64,000 nucleotides of DNA. It comes from Aquisediminimonas profunda (lineage in GTDB: Bacteria > Pseudomonadota > Alphaproteobacteria > Sphingomonadales > Sphingomonadaceae). This document shows positions 44,098 through 52,346 of the stretch, piece after piece. The translations under genes and the position numbers were made by a program. A model generated the notes under the pieces. It did no database searches, was not told the origin of the DNA, and worked only from the letters and a program-made list of their open reading frames with translations. Numbering within the stretch: position 1 is the stretch's first letter; the number at the start of each line of letters is the position of its first letter. The stretch is taken from the NCBI RefSeq assembly GCF_019443285.1, contig NZ_CP080327.1, forward strand, positions 1,546,001-1,610,000. Direction: 5' to 3'.

Positions 44098-45495
44098 TCA
44101 GCCCAGCATGGCCTGACCCATCGTGCGCACCGCCTCGATATGGGCATAAAGCGGGCCCCAATCGTCGCGCTCGGCAATATGGGACCACAGGTTTTCGACC
44201 GTTTCAATGCTCATCGAGACAGGCGCCTCTCCGGCCCAATAGGGGTGGTCCAAGGGTCGTGCGGATTGATAGCCTGCAAGGCGCTGGCGGACATCGGCGA
44301 AGCTCTCTTCGGCATAAGCCGCGTCCGCGGGCGAGGCAGCGCGCCGCGTTCCGCCCTGCCAGTCAAAGAAGAAGCGGTCGATCTCGACCCGGCTGGCAAT
44401 CAGGGCCGCTTCGATCGACTGGACCAGTCCAATGTCGCTCTCGGCTCCCTTGGGCGCGACGCCCAGCCGCCACAGCATGCGGCGGACGAGCGCCTCGCGA
44501 TACAGATCGGCAAAGCGATTGAGCGCGTCGACAAGCGCCTCCTGGTCCGCGATCCGCGACAGGGCGATGGCCAGTTGGACCACGTCCCAATGAATGGCCT
44601 CGGCCTGCCGGCCAAAGGCATAGAGCCCGCCCTCATCGAAATAGGCGGCAGTGAAGCCGGGATCGAACACCTGCGCAAAGCGCCAGGGGCCATAATCGAA
44701 ACTCTCCCCGGAAATGTTGATATTGTCGCTGTTGAGGACCCCGTGGACAAAGCCCGCGACCATATAGGATGCGGCCAGATCGGCCGTGCGCTCTGTCACG
44801 TGCGAGAGGAGGCGAACCGCGGCATCGTCCCCGCCCGGCGCGTCATAATAGCGTGCCAGGGCATAATCCGTCAGCCGCGCCAGATTGGCATCATCGCCCA
44901 GAGTCGCCAGCCGCTGGAAACTGCCGATCCTTATATGGCCGTGGCTCAGCCGGAAAAGGACCGCGGAACGTGTCGGCGAGGGCTCATCTCCGCGGTGCAA
45001 GGCTTCGCCCGTCTCGATCACGGAAAAGGTCTTCGACGTGTTGACGCCCAAGGCCTCAAGCATCTCCGTTGCAAGGATTTCGCGCACCGCACCCTTGAGC
45101 GTCAACCGCCCGTCGCCAAAGCGGGACCAGGGCGTCTGGCCCGAACCCTTGGTACCAAGATCCAGCAGACGGCCTTCCCCGTCACGCAGTTGCGCGAACA
45201 GGAAGCCACGCCCGTCCCCGATTTCGGGATTGTAGACCCGGAACTGATGCCCGTGATAGCGCAGGGCCAGCGGCGTTTCGAGCGAGCCCGCCAGCGGCGC
45301 AAAGCGGCCGAAGTGGAGGGCCCATTGGGCGTCGTCGAGATCCGCTAGGCCGACAGTCTTCGCCCAGCGGTCATTGCGAAAGCGCACGCGCGTTTCGGGA
45401 AAATCGGCGCCTGTCACAGGATCGCCGATAAAGTCGGCTATGTCCAATATGTCGCGGGCGGGGCGCAGGATGCCGGGTTGCGGAGTTCGAATCAT
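44098..45495 (-). CDS. selO: Protein adenylyltransferase SelO (YdiU)
   Basis: 465 residues from the ATG at 45495; a GTG at 45522 adds 9. The pseudokinase-fold SelO signatures are RYHGHQFRVYNPEIGDGRGF, RLLDLGTKGSGQTPWSRFGD, LKGAVREILATEMLEALGVN and HGVLNSDNINISGESFDYGP (with the DNxN catalytic loop). The family transfers AMP from ATP to Ser, Thr or Tyr. No canonical C-terminal selenocysteine/cysteine motif is seen. Neither start has a Shine-Dalgarno, and the divergent hydrolase ATG is 8 bp away. Confidence 0.9.
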   Translation of the reverse strand: MIRTPQPGILRPARDILDIADFIGDPVTGADFPETRVRFRNDRWAKTVGLADLDDAQWALHFGRFAPLAGSLETPLALRYHGHQFRVYNPEIGDGRGFLFAQLRDGEGRLLDLGTKGSGQTPWSRFGDGRLTLKGAVREILATEMLEALGVNTSKTFSVIETGEALHRGDEPSPTRSAVLFRLSHGHIRIGSFQRLATLGDDANLARLTDYALARYYDAPGGDDAAVRLLSHVTERTADLAASYMVAGFVHGVLNSDNINISGESFDYGPWRFAQVFDPGFTAAYFDEGGLYAFGRQAEAIHWDVVQLAIALSRIADQEALVDALNRFADLYREALVRRMLWRLGVAPKGAESDIGLVQSIEAALIASRVEIDRFFFDWQGGTRRAASPADAAYAEESFADVRQRLAGYQSARPLDHPYWAGEAPVSMSIETVENLWSHIAERDDWGPLYAHIEAVRTMGQAMLG

Positions 45496-45503
45496 GAGGC
45501 GAT

Positions 45504-46382
45504 ATGGGAGCGATGGCAGCACAGACGCAACATGAAGATGGCTTTTGGTGGTCGAAGGACGGTTTGCGGTTGCATTATCGCGATTATGCCGGTCGTACTG
45601 ACCGTCCTCCCATTCTCTGCATTCCGGGCCTGACTCGAAACGCCCGCGATTTTGCCCATGTTGCCGAACGGCTCTCAGGCGAATGGCGGCTGATCTGCGT
45701 CGACCTGCGCGGCCGGGGAGAAAGCGGTTATTCCAAGCTGCCCATGAGTTACGGGCCGCTCACCTATCTGCAGGACATCGAGGATCTGCTGGAGACGTTG
45801 CAGATCGGCCGCTTTGTGTGCTTCGGGACGTCGCTTGGCGGATTGATGACGATGATGCTTGCGGCGCACCGCACGGGGCGCATTGCCGGAGCCCTCCTCA
45901 ATGACATCGGTCCGGTGATCGAGGAGGCAGGGCTTGAACGAATTCGTGGCTATGTCGGCAAGTCTGCCAGCTGGCCAAGCTGGATGCATGCAGCGCGTGC
46001 AACCGAAAATATTCTGGCCACAGCGCACCCTGATTACGAGATTACGCAATGGATCAGCCTGTCCAAGCGGCTCAATCGGCTTACGGCGCAGGGCCGGATT
46101 GTGCCAGACTATGACATGCGCATTGCAGAGCCCATGCGCCATCCAGCCGTGGCTGTTGATCTCTGGCCGGCGCTCGACGCACTGCGCGACGTTCCCGTCC
46201 ATATTCTGAGGGGTGAACTATCGGACATCCTGTCTGCTGATACGGCAGCTGCAATGGTCAAGCGGCTACCCCATGCGCGGCTCAGCATCATCTCGCGGAC
46301 CGGGCATCCTCCCGAACTCGATGAGCGGGAATCGATCGAGGCAATCGATGCACTGCTGGCGGAAGTGGCTCGTCAGGCGTAA
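45504..46382 (+). CDS. Alpha/beta hydrolase
   Basis: 292 residues. The oxyanion/HG region is PPILCIPGLTRNARDFAHVA, DLRGRGESGYSK follows, the nucleophile elbow is FGTSLGG, an acidic residue sits in RGELSDILS, and the catalytic His is in ISRTGHPPELDE. This is a typical small-molecule esterase/lipase-like enzyme of about 290 residues. The start could be the ATG at 45504 or at 45513; the second has GGAG only 2 bases away. Divergent from selO with an 8-bp gap, so the two transcripts must have very short or no leaders, or start inside the annotated ORFs. Confidence 0.85.
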   Translation: MGAMAAQTQHEDGFWWSKDGLRLHYRDYAGRTDRPPILCIPGLTRNARDFAHVAERLSGEWRLICVDLRGRGESGYSKLPMSYGPLTYLQDIEDLLETLQIGRFVCFGTSLGGLMTMMLAAHRTGRIAGALLNDIGPVIEEAGLERIRGYVGKSASWPSWMHAARATENILATAHPDYEITQWISLSKRLNRLTAQGRIVPDYDMRIAEPMRHPAVAVDLWPALDALRDVPVHILRGELSDILSADTAAAMVKRLPHARLSIISRTGHPPELDERESIEAIDALLAEVARQA

Positions 46383-46454
46383 TGCGGAAAAAACAGGAGC
46401 ATTTCCGGTTGCCATGATTATATGAGTTAAATCGGGGTGTTTGCAGGAGTTGGG

Positions 46455-47858
46455 ATGTTCAAGGGTTTGAAGCCGATTGTCTACGGTGGTCGCGAAGTCT
46501 GGCCGCTGATTGAAGGTGGAAAGGGCGTTTCGGCAACGAACCACGCGAGTGCGGGCGCTTGGGCGGCTGCAGGCGGAATCGGCACTGTGTCTGCGGTGAA
46601 CGCCGACAGTTATGATCCGACCGGCAAGATCATTCCCCAGGTCTATGCCAGCCGCACACGGCGCGAACGGCATGACGAACTCATCCAGTATGGCATCGCT
46701 GGTGGCATTGCCCAGGTCCAGCGGGCGTGGGAACTTTCAGGGGGCGTCGGCGCGATCAACATCAACGTCCTTTGGGAAATGGGTGGAGCCCAGCAGATCC
46801 TGCACGGGATTCTTGAAAAGACGAAGGGCATGGTTTCCGGCGTGACGTGCGGGGCAGGGATGCCCTACAAACTGTCCGAAATCGCCTCCTCCTATGGCGT
46901 TTCCTATCTCCCGATCATCAGCTCGGCCCGGGCCTTTCGTGCGCTGTGGAAGCGTGCCTATTCAAAGGCGGCCGAGTTCCTCTCGGCGGTTGTTTATGAG
47001 GATCCCTGGCTGGCCGGCGGGCACAATGGCCTGTCGAATGCGGAAGATCCGTTGCGGCCGGAAGATCCCTATCCCCGCGTCAAGGCGCTCAGGGAAACGA
47101 TGCGCGAAGGCGGCATTCCGGATGAGACTCCGATCGTGATGGCAGGCGGTGTCTGGAACCTCAAGGAATGGGAGCACTGGATCGACAATCCCGAGCTCGG
47201 CCAGATTGCCTTTCAGTTCGGCACACGTCCGCTGCTGACCCAGGAAAGCCCGATCCCGCAAGGCTGGAAAGACCGGCTGATGACTCTGGAGGAGGGCGAT
47301 GTCCTGCTTCACAAATTCTCCCCGACCGGCTTTTACTCAAGCGCCGTCCGCAATCCATTCCTCAGGAACCTCGAAGCGCGGTCAGAGCGGCAGATTCCCT
47401 ATTCGGGTGAGCAGGCCGGGGATCATACCCATCAGCTCGATGTTGGCGTGAAGGGCAGGAACTTCTGGGTGACGCGCGGTGATCTTCTGCGCGCGCGTGA
47501 GTGGTATGGCCAAGGCTATACCGCGGCGCTCAAGACCCCGGACAATACACTCGTCTTCGTCACGACCGAAGAACGCGACATGATCCGAAAGGACCAGACA
47601 GACTGTATGGGCTGCCTGTCGCATTGCGGCTTTTCATCATGGAAGGACCATGATGATTACTCGACTGGCTATCTGGCGGACCCGCGCAGCTTCTGCATCC
47701 AGAAGACGCTGCAGGATATTGCGCATGGCGGAGACACCGAGCAGAATTTGATGTTTGCCGGCCATGCTGCTTTCCGCTTCAAGAAGGACCCGTTCTATTC
47801 GAACGGGTTCGTGCCGACGGTGAAGCAGTTGGTGGACCGGATCCTGACGGGCGATTGA
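46455..47858 (+). CDS. NAD(P)H-dependent flavin oxidoreductase, nitronate monooxygenase-like
   Basis: 467 residues from the ATG at 46455, with AGGAG 5 bases upstream. An FMN-binding TIM barrel is shown by HASAGAWAAAGGIGTVSAVN, ITCGAGMPY-like GVTCGAGMPYKLSEIASSYG and VMAGGVWNLKEWEHWIDNPE. The C-terminal part has a cysteine cluster (DCMGCLSHCGFSSW), not usual in small 2-nitropropane dioxygenases; it is reminiscent of an iron-sulfur or zinc site. At 467 residues it is longer than typical NMO (about 320-370). Substrate uncertain. Confidence 0.82.
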   Translation: MFKGLKPIVYGGREVWPLIEGGKGVSATNHASAGAWAAAGGIGTVSAVNADSYDPTGKIIPQVYASRTRRERHDELIQYGIAGGIAQVQRAWELSGGVGAININVLWEMGGAQQILHGILEKTKGMVSGVTCGAGMPYKLSEIASSYGVSYLPIISSARAFRALWKRAYSKAAEFLSAVVYEDPWLAGGHNGLSNAEDPLRPEDPYPRVKALRETMREGGIPDETPIVMAGGVWNLKEWEHWIDNPELGQIAFQFGTRPLLTQESPIPQGWKDRLMTLEEGDVLLHKFSPTGFYSSAVRNPFLRNLEARSERQIPYSGEQAGDHTHQLDVGVKGRNFWVTRGDLLRAREWYGQGYTAALKTPDNTLVFVTTEERDMIRKDQTDCMGCLSHCGFSSWKDHDDYSTGYLADPRSFCIQKTLQDIAHGGDTEQNLMFAGHAAFRFKKDPFYSNGFVPTVKQLVDRILTGD

Positions 47859-47885
47859 GGGTCGATTGACGCATTGACCTCAATC
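47853..47885. terminator. Bidirectional hairpin over the two converging stop codons
   Basis: GATTGAGG(G)TC at 47853-47863 pairs with GACCTCAATC at 47876-47885: 10 bp with one bulge. It overlaps the stops of both convergent genes. No long U-tract is present on either side. Confidence 0.35.
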
Positions 47886-48687
47886 AGTTTGTCGCAGTCC
47901 GCCCTGTCACCAATGGCCCTTCAGGCGGCGCTGGAAACTCCAGAGGAGCCACGCTCGCACCCGGAGATCCGCTCGTGACATATTCATAGAGCGCAGTTCC
48001 AACAGGGCTGTAGGTAATGGCTTCGGTCAGGACCAACGATCCGATCATGGCACCGATGCCCCATTTCCATGCGGGGTGCACGGCGCCTGTCCTGCGCCAA
48101 TCCGCCAGCATCCCAACCAGTGGGAAGATCATGACTGCGGCAAAGGTCGCTTCAAAGGCCAAGGGCTTGAGCAAAGGCATCGGGAGCAGCCGACCGAATG
48201 CCGGGCCAGTCAAGAGTGACATTCCGCAGTATTGCAAGCGCCGATGCCAGTCCGTCTTTCGGCGCAATCGGATCGCAGCAATCACCAAACCTGCGAAAGC
48301 AATCAGAGTCACCGGATCGAAGACCAGAAAATGCAGGGGCCGGAAGAAGAAGGGCACCTGACCGCGGCGGGCCATTGCAACTGTCACCATGCACCCGAGG
48401 ATCAGCATGGCAAAGATCCATCCAGACCCGATCCAGCCAAGGCGCTTGTGCAGAGCAGTATTGCCAGTGGCCGCAAAGACGTTCTGCAGCACGTAGAGTG
48501 TCACCCAGCCCATGAAAACCAGCGCGTGCGCGTGAACAAGCGGCGGCGCGGCAAAGGTTGATCGACCCATTGCCAGCTGGAACGAAAATCCGGCTGCAAC
48601 GGTGAGTGCCATGACAATCGCGGCACGGAGGAAAAAGCGATCGTCGTTAGAGACCTGTGATTCACGCGATGCGGCAAGTGTTGCCAT
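47884..48687 (-). CDS. Multi-pass membrane protein of unknown function
   Basis: 267 residues from the ATG at 48687 with GGAGGGAG upstream. About seven hydrophobic helices are visible. Conserved-looking histidines occur at helix starts: LVHAHALVFMGWVTLYVLQN, then ALHKRLGWIGSGWIFAMLIL, then DWHRRLQYCGMSLL. This pattern suggests a haem- or metal-binding membrane protein, but I cannot name a family. It lies upstream-adjacent to nothing functionally related. Confidence 0.65.
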   Translation of the reverse strand: MATLAASRESQVSNDDRFFLRAAIVMALTVAAGFSFQLAMGRSTFAAPPLVHAHALVFMGWVTLYVLQNVFAATGNTALHKRLGWIGSGWIFAMLILGCMVTVAMARRGQVPFFFRPLHFLVFDPVTLIAFAGLVIAAIRLRRKTDWHRRLQYCGMSLLTGPAFGRLLPMPLLKPLAFEATFAAVMIFPLVGMLADWRRTGAVHPAWKWGIGAMIGSLVLTEAITYSPVGTALYEYVTSGSPGASVAPLEFPAPPEGPLVTGRTATN

Positions 48688-48785
48688 TGTGGCTCCCTCC
48701 CCAAAAAGGACCAAGGCCGTTGATGTACCTTACGGACGACGATGCTTCAATGGCGATCGAATCTGTCCCGCTGAATTTGGGAAGC

Positions 48786-49271
48786 CTAGAATATTCCCAA
48801 TGCAAGCCCGGCAGCGATGGCCGCTCCCAGTTCGCGACAGCGAACAAGGTCGGGCTCGGCGATCGTCTTTGGTGCGAGTATCTCTGCCGGTGCTTGCGCA
48901 TGCGTGCAGACAATGAGTGGCTCGGCGACAGGCTTCAGGCGCCAACCGGTGGCTATGCGCGCGATCTGCCGCGCTGCACCTTCACCGTCAGAGCCGGCGC
49001 ATATCATGACGGCGTAAGGGCGCCCCTCAATCCGGCCAAGAACCGGGTAGTAGCAGCGATCGAAAAATGCCTTCATCTCGCCGGACATGCTTGCGAGGTT
49101 TTCGGGGCAGACGAAGAGATAGCCGTCTGCGACCAGCAAGTCGTTAGGTTCCGCAGCAGCGGCATCGCGCAGCATCACTTTGGCCTCATTCGCAGCTCCA
49201 GTCGCTGCTGCCTGGGCCATCTGTTCGCTGCCGCCGGTGCGCGAATGCCAGACAATGAGCAGGGTTTTCAA
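48786..49271 (-). CDS. Flavodoxin-like / NADPH-dependent FMN reductase family protein
   Basis: 161 residues. Starts MKTLLIVWHSRTGGSEQMAQ, the phosphate-binding loop of flavodoxin-like proteins (SRTGGSEQ), with GYLFVCPENLASMSGEMKAF and GRPYAVMICAGSDGEGAARQ as the isoalloxazine contacts. It should bind FMN. It overlaps the thioesterase gene upstream by 4 bases, so it is part of the acyl-CoA group read on the minus strand. Confidence 0.8.
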   Translation of the reverse strand: MKTLLIVWHSRTGGSEQMAQAAATGAANEAKVMLRDAAAAEPNDLLVADGYLFVCPENLASMSGEMKAFFDRCYYPVLGRIEGRPYAVMICAGSDGEGAARQIARIATGWRLKPVAEPLIVCTHAQAPAEILAPKTIAEPDLVRCRELGAAIAAGLALGIF

Positions 49272-49693
49272 AAGGCAAACTCAAGGACTGCGTGGGCGAC
49301 CAGATCTCCCGAGCCGGCAAAGGTGACGCTGCACTCGACATAGGTGCTCGATTTGCCGAACCGCTTGACCTCGGCTGCGACGCGGAACTCTTCATTGATC
49401 GCGGGTCGAAGGAAATGGGTGTGCTGGTAGACTGTACCCTTGCCGGTCCGGGGGCCCGTTGCCGACGCCATGCTCGCAACCGTATCGATCGCAGCCATCA
49501 GGGCTTGCCCGCAAATGGCGCCGGAAAAGAACTTCAGGTGATCGTTGAGCGGGAGTCGCGCCGACACAAAACCCTCGCGGACTTCCCAATCGGTCAAGCC
49601 CATCTCCTTGATCCAGGGCGCAAAAATCCAGTCAAACGCCTCAAGGGCATTGGTTTGGGTGACAGGAAACAGTCCGTCTGGCAGCGCGTTCAT
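49268..49693 (-). CDS. Hotdog-fold (PaaI-like) thioesterase
   Basis: 141 residues. A hotdog domain with FFSGAICGQALMAAIDTVAS and TVYQHTHFLRPAINEEFRVA, as in PaaI/YbgC-type acyl-CoA thioesterases. It begins on the last base of the acyl-CoA dehydrogenase stop and overlaps the flavodoxin gene, so the three are coupled. It probably releases CoA from a short or aryl acyl-CoA. Confidence 0.82.
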   Translation of the reverse strand: MNALPDGLFPVTQTNALEAFDWIFAPWIKEMGLTDWEVREGFVSARLPLNDHLKFFSGAICGQALMAAIDTVASMASATGPRTGKGTVYQHTHFLRPAINEEFRVAAEVKRFGKSSTYVECSVTFAGSGDLVAHAVLEFAF

Positions 49694-50958
49694 CAGCCCA
49701 TGAAGCCGAACAAGTGCCCGGCGACCTTGCGCATCTGGATTTCCTCGGCGCCCTCGGTGATCCGATACCGCCGGTGGTGACGGTAGATATGTTCGAACGG
49801 CTTGTGACGGGAATAACCCATGCCACCGTGCACCTGCATGGCAAAATCGGCAGCATTGCAGACCAACCTATTGGCCTTGTAATTGCACATGCTGACCTTG
49901 TCGGACAGGCGAATGGCCACTTCGGGCTTGGTCATCGTGTCCATCTCGGCTGCTGTCTTGAGGATCAGAAGGCGCAACATTTCCGCGTCCGTTGCAAGTT
50001 CGACAAGCGGAAACTGGATCGCCTGGTTTACAGCCAGAGCCTTTCCGAACGGCTTGCGCTCACGCGCATATTTGACCGCTTCATCGATGCAATATTGTGC
50101 CGCACCCAGCGAGCTGGCTGCCTGACGAATGCGGTTTTCGTGGACGAAATGCTGCGCCACGGCAAGGCCTTCGTCCAGCTTTCCAAGGATGGCGCTCTCA
50201 GGCACCCAGACATTGGTATATTTCACCTTCGGGTGGTCTGTGGGCATGTTGAACGTCCACATATACTCGCCGATTTCAAAGCCTGGCGTATCGGTTGGCA
50301 CGACAAAGCAGGTGATGCCGCGCGCCTTTCCATCTTCTCCGCTTGTTCGGGCGAAGGTCATGACGTGGCTCGTGTAGGGCAGGCCCGTCGTCCACATCTT
50401 GTTGCCGTTGATGAGGTAGCCCGCCACGCCGTCGCGGACCTCAGGAACGGCCCGCGTGTCCATATGTGTTGCATCCGAACCATGATGTTCTTCGGTAAGG
50501 CCGAAGCTCCAGCCCATCTTGCCCGCGAGCATTTGCGGGATGAATTCCCGCTTCTGCTCCTCTGTCCCGAAATCGCGCAGCATCAGGACCTGAACCAGAT
50601 TGCCGACAATCGAACTTTCATTCTGCAGATCGTTGTGAAGCCCGAGACCCTTTCTGGCGAGGTGATACCGGATTGCTGCCATGGCAAGATTTGATCCGTC
50701 CTTTCCGCCGAATTCGGCCGGGATCGCGAAGCGAAAGTGGCCCGCCTTGTCGGCCACAGCCCGCATTTCGGCAAGCAAGGCCCACCAATCGGCTCGCGGA
50801 TGTCCGTCATTATCCCAGTCTGTACGCGCGTTTTCACGGCGATGATCGAAGAAACGGATATTGTCGTCGCGCTGTTCAATCGGCTTGATTTCGCGCTCGA
50901 TAAAATTGTCCAGTTCGCCGAGATAGGCCGTGATCTCGGCCGGCAGTTCGAACATCAT
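49693..50958 (-). CDS. Acyl-CoA dehydrogenase family protein
   Basis: 421 residues, long-form ACAD. Helical N-domain, a middle beta-domain with GWSFGLTEEHHGSDATHMDT and TGLPYTSHVMTFARTSGEDG, and C-domain helices with FVHENRIRQAASSLGAAQYC and FAMQVHGGMGYSRHKPFEHI. The pattern fits the subset acting in degradation of branched or unusual acyl-CoAs. It ends one base into the thioesterase gene and begins 3 bp from the phosphotransferase stop. Confidence 0.9.
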   Translation of the reverse strand: MMFELPAEITAYLGELDNFIEREIKPIEQRDDNIRFFDHRRENARTDWDNDGHPRADWWALLAEMRAVADKAGHFRFAIPAEFGGKDGSNLAMAAIRYHLARKGLGLHNDLQNESSIVGNLVQVLMLRDFGTEEQKREFIPQMLAGKMGWSFGLTEEHHGSDATHMDTRAVPEVRDGVAGYLINGNKMWTTGLPYTSHVMTFARTSGEDGKARGITCFVVPTDTPGFEIGEYMWTFNMPTDHPKVKYTNVWVPESAILGKLDEGLAVAQHFVHENRIRQAASSLGAAQYCIDEAVKYARERKPFGKALAVNQAIQFPLVELATDAEMLRLLILKTAAEMDTMTKPEVAIRLSDKVSMCNYKANRLVCNAADFAMQVHGGMGYSRHKPFEHIYRHHRRYRITEGAEEIQMRKVAGHLFGFMG

Positions 50959-50961
50959 TGC

Positions 50962-52311
50962 TTATGTACTCCATTTCCTGATCGCAGCGGTAAGCGCCGA
51001 ATATTTGGGTTGGTCAGCAGACAGTTTAGCTAGGGATGATTTCTTGAGCTTTGCCAACAGGCCCGGGGTCGCCAGCGTCAGACGGCCAGCGAGCAAATCA
51101 TCGGCAAGACCCTTGTCGAGGATGGTCATGGGATGCGATGCTTCGCGCCCGAGCATGCCAAGTGCATTGAGCGCGACCGCTGCCATGAAACGATCACGGC
51201 CCTCAGCTTTGGGCTTGATGTCCTTTTCCAGCCAATCCGAGAGCGCTTCAAGCATTTCGACGGTGCTCGGCTCACCCTGCCGCCTTGGCTCTGCGGGCTG
51301 ATCCAGGCGAATGGGGAGCCTTTGCGTTTCGGGCGCATCTTCCTCCAGCAGCATCAGCAGATCGACTTCGGTTTCAGAGACACGTCTGCCGATCACTGCC
51401 CGTTCCAGCGTCTTGTCCAGTCCTGTTCGCCAAATGTCGGCCATCTGCAGACAGCACATCCCCCACCAGAGTGTCGAATAGATCAACCAGAAGCGAAACC
51501 GGTCAGGCTCAACAGTAACTCCGCTCTCAGCCTCATAGGCGGCCCAGAATTGTGGCAAGTCGCCAACGCCGAAAGCTGGTCGGTCAATATGGCCGAAGCG
51601 CCAGCTGTTGATGCAGCCAAAAGCGAGATCCTGATGCCTGTCACCAAGGTGGCAAAGTTCCCAGTCAAGTACAGCGGCCAAGCCGTCCGCATTGGCCATC
51701 AGATTGCCGATGCGAAAGTCGCCGTGAAGTAAAGTTGGTGGAACAGGAGCGGGGACATGATCCTCCAGCCATTTTATCGCCAGCGCGAGGACGGGACGAT
51801 CGCCGCCGTAGCTTGCGAAGCGCGTCTTCAAGTCCCGAACCATCGTTGCGGCGTCAGCTGAAGGCAGATGTTGAAATTCGCTCACTGGAATTGTGTGAAT
51901 CCGGGCCAGTTCGCGGGCAATATCTGCAAGCAGCGCAGGGGGAGGATCGCTGAGGATCCGGGCAGGGCTGACGTCCGCCTCGATCCGCCGCATGACATAT
52001 CCGCTGCCAAGCCTGTCTTCGGCCACAAGTTCGCCAACAACTTCGGGCGCCGACACGCCGGCCTGACGAGCAGCGCGCACAATTGCGGCCTCGACAGCGT
52101 GTCCGAACGGGCGGCCTTCCATCATTTCGTGAGAGGGTGCGCGCCTCAGGACATAGCCACCGCCGCCCCAGTCGAACGACCAGCTTTCCATGTTTGCGCC
52201 GCCTGAAAGCCGGCCAAGGTGTTCGATGGGCAATGCGACACCACCGGCCATCCGCGCGAGGGCCTGTGCAAGCAGTGACGGATCGAGACTCACGATTGCC
52301 CTGATAAGCAT
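50962..52311 (-). CDS. Phosphotransferase (APH/ACAD10-like) fused to a DUF6285-like C-terminus
   Basis: 449 residues. Residues about 1-300 are an aminoglycoside-phosphotransferase/choline-kinase fold with HGDFRIGNLM (catalytic loop) and VLDWELCHLGDRHQDLAF (metal-binding Asp). This subtype accompanies ACAD10/11-like acyl-CoA dehydrogenases and may phosphorylate hydroxyacyl-CoA. The last about 125 residues (TVEMLEALSDWLEKDIKPKA, RFMAAVALNALGMLGREASH) match the separate DUF6285 protein that usually follows this kinase, so here the two are joined. The downstream ACAD gene supports the role. Confidence 0.82.
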   Translation of the reverse strand: MLIRAIVSLDPSLLAQALARMAGGVALPIEHLGRLSGGANMESWSFDWGGGGYVLRRAPSHEMMEGRPFGHAVEAAIVRAARQAGVSAPEVVGELVAEDRLGSGYVMRRIEADVSPARILSDPPPALLADIARELARIHTIPVSEFQHLPSADAATMVRDLKTRFASYGGDRPVLALAIKWLEDHVPAPVPPTLLHGDFRIGNLMANADGLAAVLDWELCHLGDRHQDLAFGCINSWRFGHIDRPAFGVGDLPQFWAAYEAESGVTVEPDRFRFWLIYSTLWWGMCCLQMADIWRTGLDKTLERAVIGRRVSETEVDLLMLLEEDAPETQRLPIRLDQPAEPRRQGEPSTVEMLEALSDWLEKDIKPKAEGRDRFMAAVALNALGMLGREASHPMTILDKGLADDLLAGRLTLATPGLLAKLKKSSLAKLSADQPKYSALTAAIRKWST

Positions 52312-52346
52312 CAGGCAGCATTAGGCAATCCCGACGGATTCCTGTT

